DNA from: Parastagonospora avenae f. sp. tritici 18332-5
Lineage: Eukaryota > Ascomycota > Dothideomycetes > Pleosporales > Phaeosphaeriaceae
Length of the DNA stretch: 64,000 nt
NCBI GenBank assembly: GCA_022559985.1
Contig: JAFJTR010000053.1
Location: 1 to 64,000 of the forward strand
Direction: 5' to 3'
Below are positions 45,030-54,151 of the stretch, in pieces. A program made the translations under genes and the position numbers. Below the pieces are notes generated by a model, which saw only the letters and a program-made list of their open reading frames with translations, was not told the DNA's origin and ran no database searches. Each line of letters opens with the position of its first letter. Position 1 is the first letter of the stretch.

Positions 45030-45565
45030 ATGCTCTCCAGGCGCATTGTAGCGGCCCGCCCGCTGGCTCGATCCCTCGTCCCCGCAACAGCACGACTCCA
45101 ACCTCAGTTCACCCAGAGGCGCACCGCCCTCACGGCAGCCGAGTACGCCGAGCTTACAGACCCCAACCAGAACGGTGGCTACATCAACCCGCCTCCGGAG
45201 AAGCGATCGACGCGCGATCCCTACGGCGACTACTGGGACAAGCAGGAGCGACGCAACTACGGCGAGCCTTGCCACGAGGACAACGACATTCTCGGTGTGC
45301 TATCGCTTCACGAATATGACCACTTTACGCCAGGCTGGGGAGGTGTCTTGTTGGGAACTTTCGTCGCCAGTGTCCTAGGACTGTGCGGAGTCGTTGCCAT
45401 GTACTACCCGGACAAGAAGAGTGCACCAAAGACATACCCAGATGGTTTGGAGGTTGAGCTTGGTGGCAAGCGCGCGCTGCTAGTGAGTCCTTCGTGTGGA
45501 ATTTGGGAGTTGTTGACTGATAATCGATGTAGGCCAGGAAGCCCGGTGAGGGATGGGAGGTTTAG
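45030..45565 (+). CDS. Mitochondrial complex I subunit, ESSS type (NDUFB11-like)
   Basis: Accessory subunit of NADH:ubiquinone oxidoreductase in the inner-membrane arm. Exon 1 is 45030-45482 and exon 2 is 45533-45565, with a 50-nt intron (GTGAGT...TGTAG); 161 residues. The N-terminus MLSRRIVAARPLARSLVPAT is a typical Arg-rich mitochondrial presequence. ESSS-type features follow: ELTDPNQNGGYINPPP, DPYGDYWDKQERRNYGEP and LSLHEYDHFTPGWGG, then one transmembrane helix (VLLGTFVASVLGLCGVVAMY) and a charged tail PDKKSAPKTYP ending in ARKPGEGWEV after splicing. Without splicing the frame runs on into a nonsense tail to 45740, so the short second exon is preferred. Confidence 0.9.
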
Positions 45566-45893
45566 GATCCGTGAAGGAGCATTATGTAAATACCGCGGAA
45601 TGGGATTTTTTCTATCTTTTTTTCCTGTTCTCTGTGCTTTCAGGGCCTTTTTGGAGACAGGCGATTTGCATTGCGGACCACTCGCTGTGATATTTGTGTT
45701 TAACAGATTGGACCGTGTGAAAAGCCATCTTTCGAGGTGAATACGGAAATATACTATGCGCGTCTCCGTCAAACGTGGTCCGAGCTCACTTTACTACAGC
45801 AACTTTCTAATCTAGGAATTACATGCAAACACCGATTTCTGTGTCGAACACCAACTTCCGCGTCGCCCAGGTGGTGCATGTCGACTGGAAGCT
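45566..45893. other. Short intergenic stretch
   Basis: 3' flank of the complex I gene and upstream region of the BTB relic. Nothing recognisable. Confidence 0.5.
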
Positions 45894-46719
45894 ATGGCTC
45901 CCCGGCCGATTAACGACAGGACGGCAAAGCTTCAGACTCTTGTGCCCTGCCTGCGCACTGCTCCAAAGTTATCCTTGTACGCCGGCTTTCTCCTTTGGTG
46001 TGTATGGAATCCTAATATCAGTAGCGGGCTTGACGACGACGTCATTGCCCTTGCGATTGGACCTGGTGGTGCGACTACCAATCTACAAGTATATCGTGGC
46101 CTACTCTGCCATCACTCGATGTACTTCGACCGCATGCTCAATGGCGGTTTCAGTGAAGCAGGTGAAAAGGTAGTGAGGCTGCCTAACGTCAACGTCCAGG
46201 CGTTTCGAAGCTTCTTTCACTGGATAAACGCCAGAATTGTTGATCTCGCGCCCGATGACGAGAGCACCCATGAAGATGCATGGTCAGCGTGGGAACAGGT
46301 GACTGAAGCCTACATTTTCGCCGATTTCCATCAAGCAAATGCATTCCGCAACGCCGTCCTAGACTACGTATTTCTACGTATCGAGAAAACGGGTACCTTT
46401 GCTACATACATACCTCGCCGCCTGTACCCCAACACACACCAAGGAGACCGCTTTCGAAAGTTCCTCGTGAACTTGACGGCCGAGATCACTTGGTCAAAGG
46501 TGTTTGAGAAGGCGCAGCTCCAGGACTACAACAAATAGTTCCTGTTCGAGGTCGTCAAAGCTATCGGGATCAAGCCTAAAGCTCCTAGCTCAGGCTTTGC
46601 GTTCAGGGCTTGGGCCAGGGATACTCGAGCCATGTTCTGCCAGCTCTATCATGTCCACTCCGAGTCCGAGATCAGATCTGAGCCCGGGGACTCGCAAGCG
46701 GCGAATAACACGGAAGTAT
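45894..46719 (+). pseudogene. BTB/POZ-domain gene with premature TAG
   Basis: Fungal BTB/POZ protein, a dimerisation domain often found in Cullin-3 adaptors or stand-alone fungal proteins. It starts MAPRPINDRTAKLQTLVP. An intron of 45 nt (45977-46021, GTACGC...CTAAT...CAG) restores SGLDDDVIALAIGPGG. BTB blocks: NLQVYRGLLCHHSMYFDRML, VVRLPNVNVQAFRSFFHWI and EAYIFADFHQANAFRNAVLD. The frame stops at TAG (46536-46538) after QLQDYNK, but the same frame continues without interruption as FLFEVVKAIGIKPKA and RAWARDTRAMFCQLYHV to about 46710. TAG probably replaced a sense codon such as CAG, as RIP or simple mutation would do. Even truncated, the BTB domain is complete, so a short product is possible. 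Confidence 0.65.
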
Positions 46720-46764
46720 GTAACCTGTTGTGTCATGTTTTATACACTAATAAAGCCTCTACAA

Positions 46765-46945
46765 AGGACTACTTGCCCACTATTCGACTTACTTCAAGAA
46801 CGCGCTCAAAGACTGCTGCCTCGAAGACTCCAACATTAAGATAAACCTCCCGGATGACGACCCTGAGGTCTTTGCGGCATTCTTCAACTGGCTCTATGGC
46901 GGCAAGCTTTACTTCGACCTCGATGCCGACGGCAGCAGCTTCCAT
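46765..46945 (+). pseudogene. Second BTB/POZ fragment, cut at its 3' end
   Basis: A third-frame segment reads LLAHYSTYFKNALKDCCLED, then INLPDDDPEVFAAFFNWLYG and GKLYFDLDADG, which is the core of a BTB domain. It has no proper start and stops making sense at about 46945, exactly where the antisense APH-like gene becomes readable. Probably one side of a rearrangement breakpoint, or a tandem BTB copy that lost its 3' half. Confidence 0.65.
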
Positions 46946-48433
46946 CTTGCTGGGAGCCGTCCAGCGGTACGAACGAGTGGCACTGTACGGCTCGTTCGTG
47001 AGAGATGGATTGACAAGATCTGGCGTACCGATCTTGTCAAATGTCAATGTCTGCAACTCTGCCATGATTGTTGCAAGAGATCGAAGAGTGTTGCAGCGCT
47101 TGGTTTCAAGTTCTGCGGTGATGGCGTTCGCAGTGACATGATTGCGATTCGCCGGATCAGGGAACCAGACATGGTGTGCAGGCTTGCCTTTCAACTGCGT
47201 CATGAGGCAAAAGGGCGCGCCAATGACGGTATCGAGGGTGTCGGAAAAGGCGATAACCTCGGGAACGGGAATGTTGACGGTTTTACAAAGATGTGCCAAA
47301 AGAGCCATCTCGCAGCGCATGTTGTGCGCGTACCCCTCTTGCCAGCGAGCAACCGTTCCGATGGCCGGCACTCGAATGACAAAGGAATGTTTCAAGCCAC
47401 TGAGCGTCAGCATCATGAAGACGATACGGTTAAACCCGCCATTGAACCGTGCATTGATCGTGCAGTCATCAATGGTAGCCGTCTCGAAGTTCATCTCAGA
47501 AATTTTCGGCAGGAAGAGTTGCTTGAAAAGAAGGTCGGGGATCTTGCGAATGGTGTCCCAATCGTGGCGGTCTCGCAGCTCTTCATTCTTATCGCTATTC
47601 TCACTAGAGCCCGTGGCCTGAATCGTTGCCTCATCGCTGGAGTTGTGTACAACTTCACTCTCCTCCTCTGCCATGCCCGGAACACACGATCCCGCTTGGA
47701 CGTCCACCTCTTCCCGCACATCTTGATGCAGTGTAGTGAAAGGACTGCCGGTATAGCTATTCAAATTGTCCGTCAGGTCATCGAGACGAGGAAGGGAGCT
47801 GTGAGAGTCTCCGGTAATGTCGGGTGTTATTGTAGTGAGGCCTTGCTTCTTAGAATCAATGTGTTCGCCTTGACAAGCATGTGTATCAGTGGCTGGTAAA
47901 CCGTCGGAGCAATCGGTATTAGTCGACGATGACTTGTTGGATCCCGCGCTCGAGATAGCCTTGTGAGTAGAAGTGTTCGATGAAGCGTACGAGACCGCAG
48001 AGTGGATCAATTGTGGCAGTATAGCAGTCGAAGGGACCGGGGGCACCGAAATTTCCGACGTGGCAGGGGGTTCGGAATTTGGCGAAATCGAAAGATAAAA
48101 TGGCTGGGAAGGCTCTAGCACTAGCACCGGAGGGGCAACACTACAGCTACCTGGGGTCGAATGGTCGTTCTCAGGTAAGTACTGTTGGATGACGTCGCTC
48201 AAATCCGAGATTGACGTAGGTTCAATCCCGACGTCCAGCAAGCAGTCTCCCGTGGTGCTTGCGTTAGTCTGTGCAAGCGGCTCGGTGTAAGAGTTTGTGC
48301 CTTTGGCGCGTGTTCGCTTGATAGTATGTCCCCAAGAGCAGAGCTTGACAGAGATTTGAGCTCGAATGGAGCCCGGTCGCTGATGGTGGCGCTCGCGACT
48401 GAAAAGCTCCTTGACCATGTTGGAGATCTTCAT
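46946..48433 (-). pseudogene. APH-like kinase gene lacking its catalytic half
   Basis: Paralogue of the APH-like gene at 32-34 kb. It starts MKISNMVKELFSRERHHQRP at 48433, has a long Ser/Thr-rich low-complexity region (about residues 50-270) and then the N-lobe: FVIRVPAIGTVARWQEGYAH, VNIPVPEVIAFSD, GAPFCLMTQLKGKPAHHVW and YRWTAPSKM. After that (about 46945) the frame reads the antisense of a BTB gene and ends by chance at 46769. The catalytic H-x-D loop and the D-W-D metal site are missing, so it cannot be an active kinase. The open frame of 554 codons is therefore a chimera of about 497 real residues and about 57 meaningless ones. Confidence 0.7.
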
Positions 48434-48828
48434 TGTGGACGCGTGAATTATTGGTACCCGATGTTCCAGTTGCTAGACCGAGTTGTTTGGATTTTGTGAG
48501 GATCGATGTAGTAGGGGGGAGCATTGATTTATATGTGGAGGTGCTTGGCACCAACGCTTCAGAGAATACTATCAGTTGGCTGACAGTGTTACCTGATAAC
48601 GGGAGATCGGTCTGCGACCTGACTGTTACGTGCCAATGTCGTAGGTACACACTAGCATGGGCATCGTGAATGCATCTAGCACCATCGCAACGAAACATAA
48701 TCTCCTGCCTCCATAAAACCAGACCATGAGAATTGTCCCCCCGCCCCAACTACAATAGACTGCTACAGCAAATCGTCTCATCTGGTGGCTGCGAAACCCA
48801 TGGCTGGGGGACAAACGGGGAGAACCGC
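48434..48828. other. Intergenic between divergent APH-like relic and orphan gene
   Basis: Nothing recognisable. An in-frame extension upstream of 48829 has only a TTG start, so a missed 5' exon of the next gene may lie here. Confidence 0.4.
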
Positions 48829-49377
48829 ATGTTCCAGCTTGCCAAAAAGGGCATGTCTTTTGATCTCCCTACCTATTTCCCTAATATACAACCTGTCTGG
48901 GAGACGGTGATAGTCGTCCAGAAACGCCTCACGAAATTCACAATGGGCGTTCTTGACAATGAGCTGTACTACTTCTACGAGAAGCCAACTTCGAGACATA
49001 GAGAAATTGCCGAGCGGCACCCAATGCTCAAGATCCCCCAGAAAGAATTAGACCTGATTGGCTACAAGATGCCAACACCCGAAGTCAGGGAAGAGATTGC
49101 GAGCCAGCCTGAACCAGTCCAGAAGGCTGCAGAAGTCCAAGCCATTATCGAGCGGGAGAGAGCCAGCAGTAACGTTTTCGACGACCACATGTCATATGTC
49201 AAAACCAACGAGCACTACAGCAAACTAGCAGAGATAGAAGCTTGGGCCCAGAAGGAAGCTAGGGCTGCAAAGAACGCTGAGGCGGCTCTGGAGAAGGCGG
49301 CAACCAAAAAGGCAAAAGAGCCAATGACAGTGAAGGGCTTCTTAAATAAAATCAAGAAAAGGGCAGGCAAACCTTGA
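48829..49377 (+). CDS. Orphan protein with C-terminal coiled coil
   Basis: Unrecognised protein of 182 residues if started at the first ATG (MFQLAKKGMSFDLPTYFPN). A folded N-terminal part (FTMGVLDNELYYFYEKPTSR) is followed by a charged stretch and an Ala/Glu/Lys-rich helix (about 125-165, WAQKEARAAKNAEAALEKAA) that should form a coiled coil, ending with a basic MTVKGFLNKIKKRAGKP. The frame is open for 32 codons above the ATG, so a first exon may be missing. No membrane segment or signal peptide. Lies just before the transposon island. Confidence 0.55.
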   Translation: MFQLAKKGMSFDLPTYFPNIQPVWETVIVVQKRLTKFTMGVLDNELYYFYEKPTSRHREIAERHPMLKIPQKELDLIGYKMPTPEVREEIASQPEPVQKAAEVQAIIERERASSNVFDDHMSYVKTNEHYSKLAEIEAWAQKEARAAKNAEAALEKAATKKAKEPMTVKGFLNKIKKRAGKP

Positions 49378-49627
49378 GAAAAGTTTAAGCTTTGTCACTG
49401 CTATGTTTTTCATGAATATCCGGTACGTGGATGAACAATGCCCCATGCCACAATTGCTCACGGATTCTCCAGCAAGAAAAACTTAATTTGTTTTCGCACA
49501 ATCTATGTGGCTCCCTAGAGACCTAGAACAGCGATACACGGAGGATAAGAAGAGCAAGAAAGAGTGTGCGACATTATGCAACCGGAGGACTATACAATAC
49601 ATCGGTACAGTCCTATACGCAGAGTTG

Positions 49628-49772
49628 GTATCAAGCAAGCTGCTTGCAAGCGCTTGCTTGTTTGCTTGGAAGCTTGATTGGCCTTTCAAGTCAAGCAGCT
49701 CTATATAAATTTGCAAGCAAGTCAAGCAGATAGGGTACTGCTTGCTTGATTGCTTGCAAGTGCTTGCTTATA
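49628..49772 (+). repeat. CTTGCTTG/CAAGCAAG subterminal repeats
   Basis: Dense direct and inverted copies of the 8-mer CTTGCTTG and its complement CAAGCAAG, with variants such as CAAGCTGCTTGCAAGCGC. A related single copy (AATCAAGCACCTG, about 52786-52798) lies beyond the transposase. hAT elements commonly carry such subterminal repeats as transposase-binding sites, so this is probably the 5' end of the neighbouring hAT element. Confidence 0.65.
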
Positions 49773-50482
49773 TTGACTTTTTTAAGGATTTTAGTGTTCT
49801 AGTAGATGGCCAAATCGCGATACTGACCGTGGTGTTGCACTTTTTTCAGCTGAGTAAGCTAGCTTACAAACCTTAACCTCCTATTAAGGCGCTCATACTA
49901 GCCACCTCATATCAGCTATCTTGACGTCGCTGTCGCTAATATCACGTGTCTCTTTTAGTGTCGCACTTTTTGAGCTATCGTACAACTCTTATGGCGGGCA
50001 GAAAACGCGTCTCCAACGGCTCTATCGCCACCAAAGCTCCACCCAAAAAGCGCGCCCGAGTCGCCCCATGAGGCTCCGCCAGCCAGCCGATATCTATTGG
50101 TGATACTCAGCAGCCATCTCTATCTACACTTACTGTCACGGTCTACATACAGTTTACTCGGCCCGATACTGCTCGGCCCTATGTGAATAGGGTTTCACCT
50201 CAACTCTGCTTACTTCCAATCATTCCGGTATATCAGCACGTAGACTGACTACAATTCAACATTAGTGTTCCTATTAATTCTGCTGCTCAATAGTCTATTA
50301 CATGAACCGTAACATCTACTTCATCTACGCCGTCTCCGCCGCCGCCGCAGGCTTCCTACGTTTTTACTTTCGAGTCACAACTCCGCGATTCCCGCCCTGA
50401 GGCTGAGATCGTAGCGCCTTTCGAGGGCAGCGAGGAGGCTACTGTTGCCTCATCAAATACAGCAGATGAGGCGTTACCTCAC

Positions 50483-52698
50483 ATGGATGAGGCGCTCGAT
50501 GGAGACTTTGAGGACAACTACGAGGGCATAGGTTGGGATCGCTTGCCTCGTTTTATTAAGCCGCCTACAACCTCGCGCCGCATGCCAAGCTGGATATATC
50601 GACATGGCTATCGAGTTGTACTTCGATCTGACATGACTACAACGTACTTTATCTGCAAGTTCTGCTACATCCACAAGTATATTAAAGCTGGGCTTGCTGG
50701 TGTTTATCTATTAGCTGCAACTACAGCAGCAGCGCGCCATCTCTGCGAGAATCGACGTGGCCATGGTCGTACTCCACCTGGAAAGTCACGTGTAGCTTGT
50801 GATAGTTTCCTCTGCTGCATGCTTATGAGTGGCATATTAGTCCTATAAGTAATTGCTAATGAGCTTAGCAACTTTAATATACAGCGCTTTAGGCTAGCTG
50901 CAGTAGGGTGGCTCGTCGATAACAACTACTCAATATTCAAGTTCGGAAAGTCGGCTTTTCGGGAGATGACGGCTGCTGCCAATCCATAGGCAGAGGCAGC
51001 GCTTTGGCGGTCTCACAGGAGTGTGGGCGTATACGTTATGCGCCTATACAACCACCTACTGCCGCGTATAGTCCTGGCGCTATCAGAAGCTGCTAGCAAA
51101 ATACACGTAAGCTTTGACGGCTGGACGACGAAGGGCGGCAAAAAGGGCTACCTCGGGATTGTAGCTCACTTTGTCAATCGCCTTGGCAAGCTTATCGACC
51201 TGCCTATCGCCCTACCTCAGCTCATGGGCTCTCACTCAGGCGAGAACATGGCAGAGATTGTATACAGTACGCTGCAAAAGTTTGTAGTAACAGCTCGTAC
51301 GATAGGCTACTTCGTGCTCGATAATGCCTATAATAACGACACGACGATCACCTCACTCGCCTCTAAGTTCGGCTTCAACGCTGCTCACCGCCGACTCCGC
51401 TGCGGTCCTCACACGCTTAATCTTATCGTGCATAGTCTACTTTGGGGCGTAGATAGCGACGCGTACGATAACAACGTGGGTGAGGCAGTTGAGCTAGATG
51501 AAGAGCACCAGCTTATGAAGGAGTGGCGGAGTGAGGGCCCGTTAGGTATACTTTTAGCAGTGATCAACTATATCAAAACACCGCAGCATGTGAGCTTTTT
51601 GAGAGCTTCCAGCGCCTTGCCCACAAGGAGCTATCTACTGCGGACGACGATATCAAAATACTGCAGCCCGTCAAGCCAGTTGTTACCCGGTGGAACTCCT
51701 ACTACTCTTGTTTTGAGCGCGCGGCTAAGCTGCAGCCTGCTGTCAACGCCTACGCCAACTATCATATATCGGATACGAAGCTCCGTGTGGAGCGCGCGAT
51801 CGAGCATGGTAACAAGGTGCCAAAAACGCCTACTTGGATGAAATCAGACGGCCTCACGGCTCACGATTGGCAAGTAATTACTGAGTATATCGATATACTC
51901 AGGCCACTCAAAACAGCCACAAAGCGCCTTGAGGGAAATGGCCAAGGTAGCTTTGGCCTAGTCGCTGAGATTATACCCGTCTTCGAAGTACTACTCCACA
52001 AGCTCGAGCAACAGCTCGAGAAATTCGACTCCGTCAACCACGAAGAACACGCTGAAGCTCCAGAAGATTATCTCGCTATTAACCTCCGCGCTGCTCTTAT
52101 CAAAGCCCGCGAGTATTATAGCAAGCTAGACGAGACTCCAGCTTACTACGCTGCAACAATACTCTACCCACGCTATAAGCTTTTTTGCGATATAGTATGG
52201 ACAGAAAAACCTGAGTGGCTTTCGCTTAATAACCGAAATTTTAACGCTCTGTGGGCTGAGTATAGGACGCTGCCTAAGCCTCGAGTACGGCCCCTAACAC
52301 TCTCCAACGACCTCGACGACGCGATCGAAAGCCTCTGCAATCCCACGAGATCCACCAACGACGACGACGAGTATACTAGATGGAGGCGTTGTGAGCCAGT
52401 AGCAGAGAAGGACTCCCCTAACGCGCTAGACCCGATACAGTATTGGATAGGGCTTCGCGAGCAGTATCCCAATCTCAGCAGGCTTGCCCTTGACGTACTC
52501 TCTATCCCGGCTTCGAGCTGTGAGTGTGAGCGTATGTTCAGTGAGCTGGGCGATCTACTAGAGCCTCGCCGACGAGGTATATCACCTAAGCTTTTAGCGG
52601 CGATACAATGCGTAAAAAGATGGAGGAGAGCTGGTTTTGGGGACGACGATATGGCTGCAAAATCAACTATATCTGACAGAGAGATAGAGCTATTATAA
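50483..52698 (+). pseudogene. hAT transposase, broken by stops and a frameshift
   Basis: A BED-like zinc finger segment (50483-50848, WIYRHGYRVVLRSDM then FICKFCYIHKY) ends at a stop. The same protein resumes as FNIQRFRLAAVGWLVDNN and is interrupted by a TAG at about 50989. From 51023 the RNase H-like core is open: SKIHVSFDGWTTKGGKKGYL with the first catalytic Asp, YFVLDNAYNNDTT with the second, and CGPHTLNLI (the C-x2-H of hAT). At about 51590 a 1-nt shift moves the frame; CELFESFQRLAHKEL and VVTRWNSYYSCFERAAKL continue in the new frame. The last 300 codons carry PSSCECERMF-like SIPASSCECERMFSELGD, the C-terminal dimerisation block with the catalytic Glu. Not functional as it stands. Confidence 0.85.
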
Positions 52699-53009
52699 AA
52701 GACTAGCACATGGGACGATGGCGGCGACAGCAGCGAGAGCTCGATACTCAATACTATGTAATTTCCTATTTAGGTATATATTAATCAAGCACCTGTCAGG
52801 ACTTGGGACGTTTCGTCACGGGACGAGGTACCCTGGGACGGCGCTAAGTCACCTGGGCCTTGGCAGCCCTGGTCTATTTAGTCTGGACGGAATCACTACA
52901 GTTTCAGCAGTGATTCGTCTAAGTACAATACTACTTCTTGCTCTGCGATCGACTTGTTTATTTGTGCACTGTCTTACGCCTACAACCTTTGCCCTCTTAC
53001 ACTAGTCGC

Positions 53010-54151
53010 CCTAACAGAAATTATCCGGCAGCAAAATGAGACTATTAAGACCCTAGAGCGCCAAACTAGAGAGATTAGGGAAAACTAACAAGTCCTTATA
53101 GACTACAACACTAAGCTTATTAAAGAAGTAGCCGAGCTCAAAGCACGCGTGGATGACCTTGCAGCAGCATCCGCTAGCGCGCGCTCCTAGGCGTCAGTAG
53201 CAGCCGCAAGCTCACCTACTGGACCGAACACCACCCTCAGAAGTTCAGCAAGCCACCAGCACTTCAACGGCACTAGCTCCGCCCCTAGCGATGCACCTAA
53301 CGTTACAGTGGATGTCTCAAGAGCAGACAGTGAGAATAGCAGGATGTCAGCAGGAACAGTGATGATCTGAGAGGGAAGAGTGGGCGAACTGAGTGATGGA
53401 TTGTGAGGCTACTGAGGCTCAAAGGGAAGAGCAGAACAACGCTAGTCCAAACTGAGTGGAGCTAAGCCCTCACTAGCTTAGCACCTGCGAACAAACAGTT
53501 AGAGCAGCTGTAGAGAAGGAAATGCGGACCGTGGAGAACCAAGCAAACTGGAGATGCCGGGCCGTAACTGTCGACCACTCGACCTAAAGCCGGATCAGGA
53601 TCGCGTGCAGGAATAAAGATAAGCACTAGCTAGTTAAGAGAGCAGCAGAAAAGATTAGGTTAGGCTTGCGGGTGCTGCGCAATAAGCTCTACCCAGTTAA
53701 AGTTAACAACGTTAAGAGAACAGTAGTGCTAAACGAAAAGGACGAAGTTAGAGAGGGGGTAGCCTAGCCGTTTAGTGAAGAGAATAGAGCGACAGTTGCT
53801 AAGATTGTGTGGCTAAGCAAGAAGGACGTCCTGAAGGCATACAGATCTATAGTAGTGTACTTAACTAAGAAAAGCAATGCAAGAAGACTTATTACAGACA
53901 GCTTCTTTCACGTCAGCAGAGAGTCTAGCACGACAAGCGCTTTTAAACACCGGCTACAGCCTAGACAATGCTATAACTGCCAAGAGCTCAGCCACAAAGC
54001 GTACCAGTGCAAGAAGACGCGGAGATGCAGGAGATGCGCTAAAGACAGCCACCACCACAAGAGCTGCAGCAAAGTGGTGATGAAGTGCGTGTTGTGCGGA
54101 GGACTGCACGAGTCGTTCAGCAGAAACTGTAGGATGCTTTACCTACCTTAG
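53010..54151 (+). pseudogene. LINE ORF1 (gag-like) with zinc knuckles
   Basis: A coiled-coil start (RQQNETIKTLERQTREIREN) is followed by stops and a low-complexity stretch. Three Cys/His knuckles lie at 53969-54130: CYNCQELSHKAYQC and CRRCAKDSHHHKSC (both C-x2-C-x4-H-x4-C) and CVLCGGLHESFSRNC. This arrangement is typical of ORF1 nucleic-acid chaperones of Tad/I-type LINEs. Several stops make it non-functional. Confidence 0.75.

Larger units (their letters stand above)
49628..52800 (+). mobile_element. Degraded hAT DNA transposon
   Basis: A hAT-family element with a disabled transposase and a repeat-rich 5' end. The 3' limit is set near AATCAAGCACCTG at about 52790, whose complement resembles AAGTGCTTGCTTATATTG at 49760-49780. 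That is a candidate imperfect terminal inverted repeat. I could not identify an 8-bp target-site duplication, so both ends are approximate. Confidence 0.6.

Noticed and set aside
46769..46945. C-terminal 57 residues of the long minus frame as a new kinase domain
   Set aside because: They are the antisense of a BTB domain on the plus strand, so the frame is open by chance.
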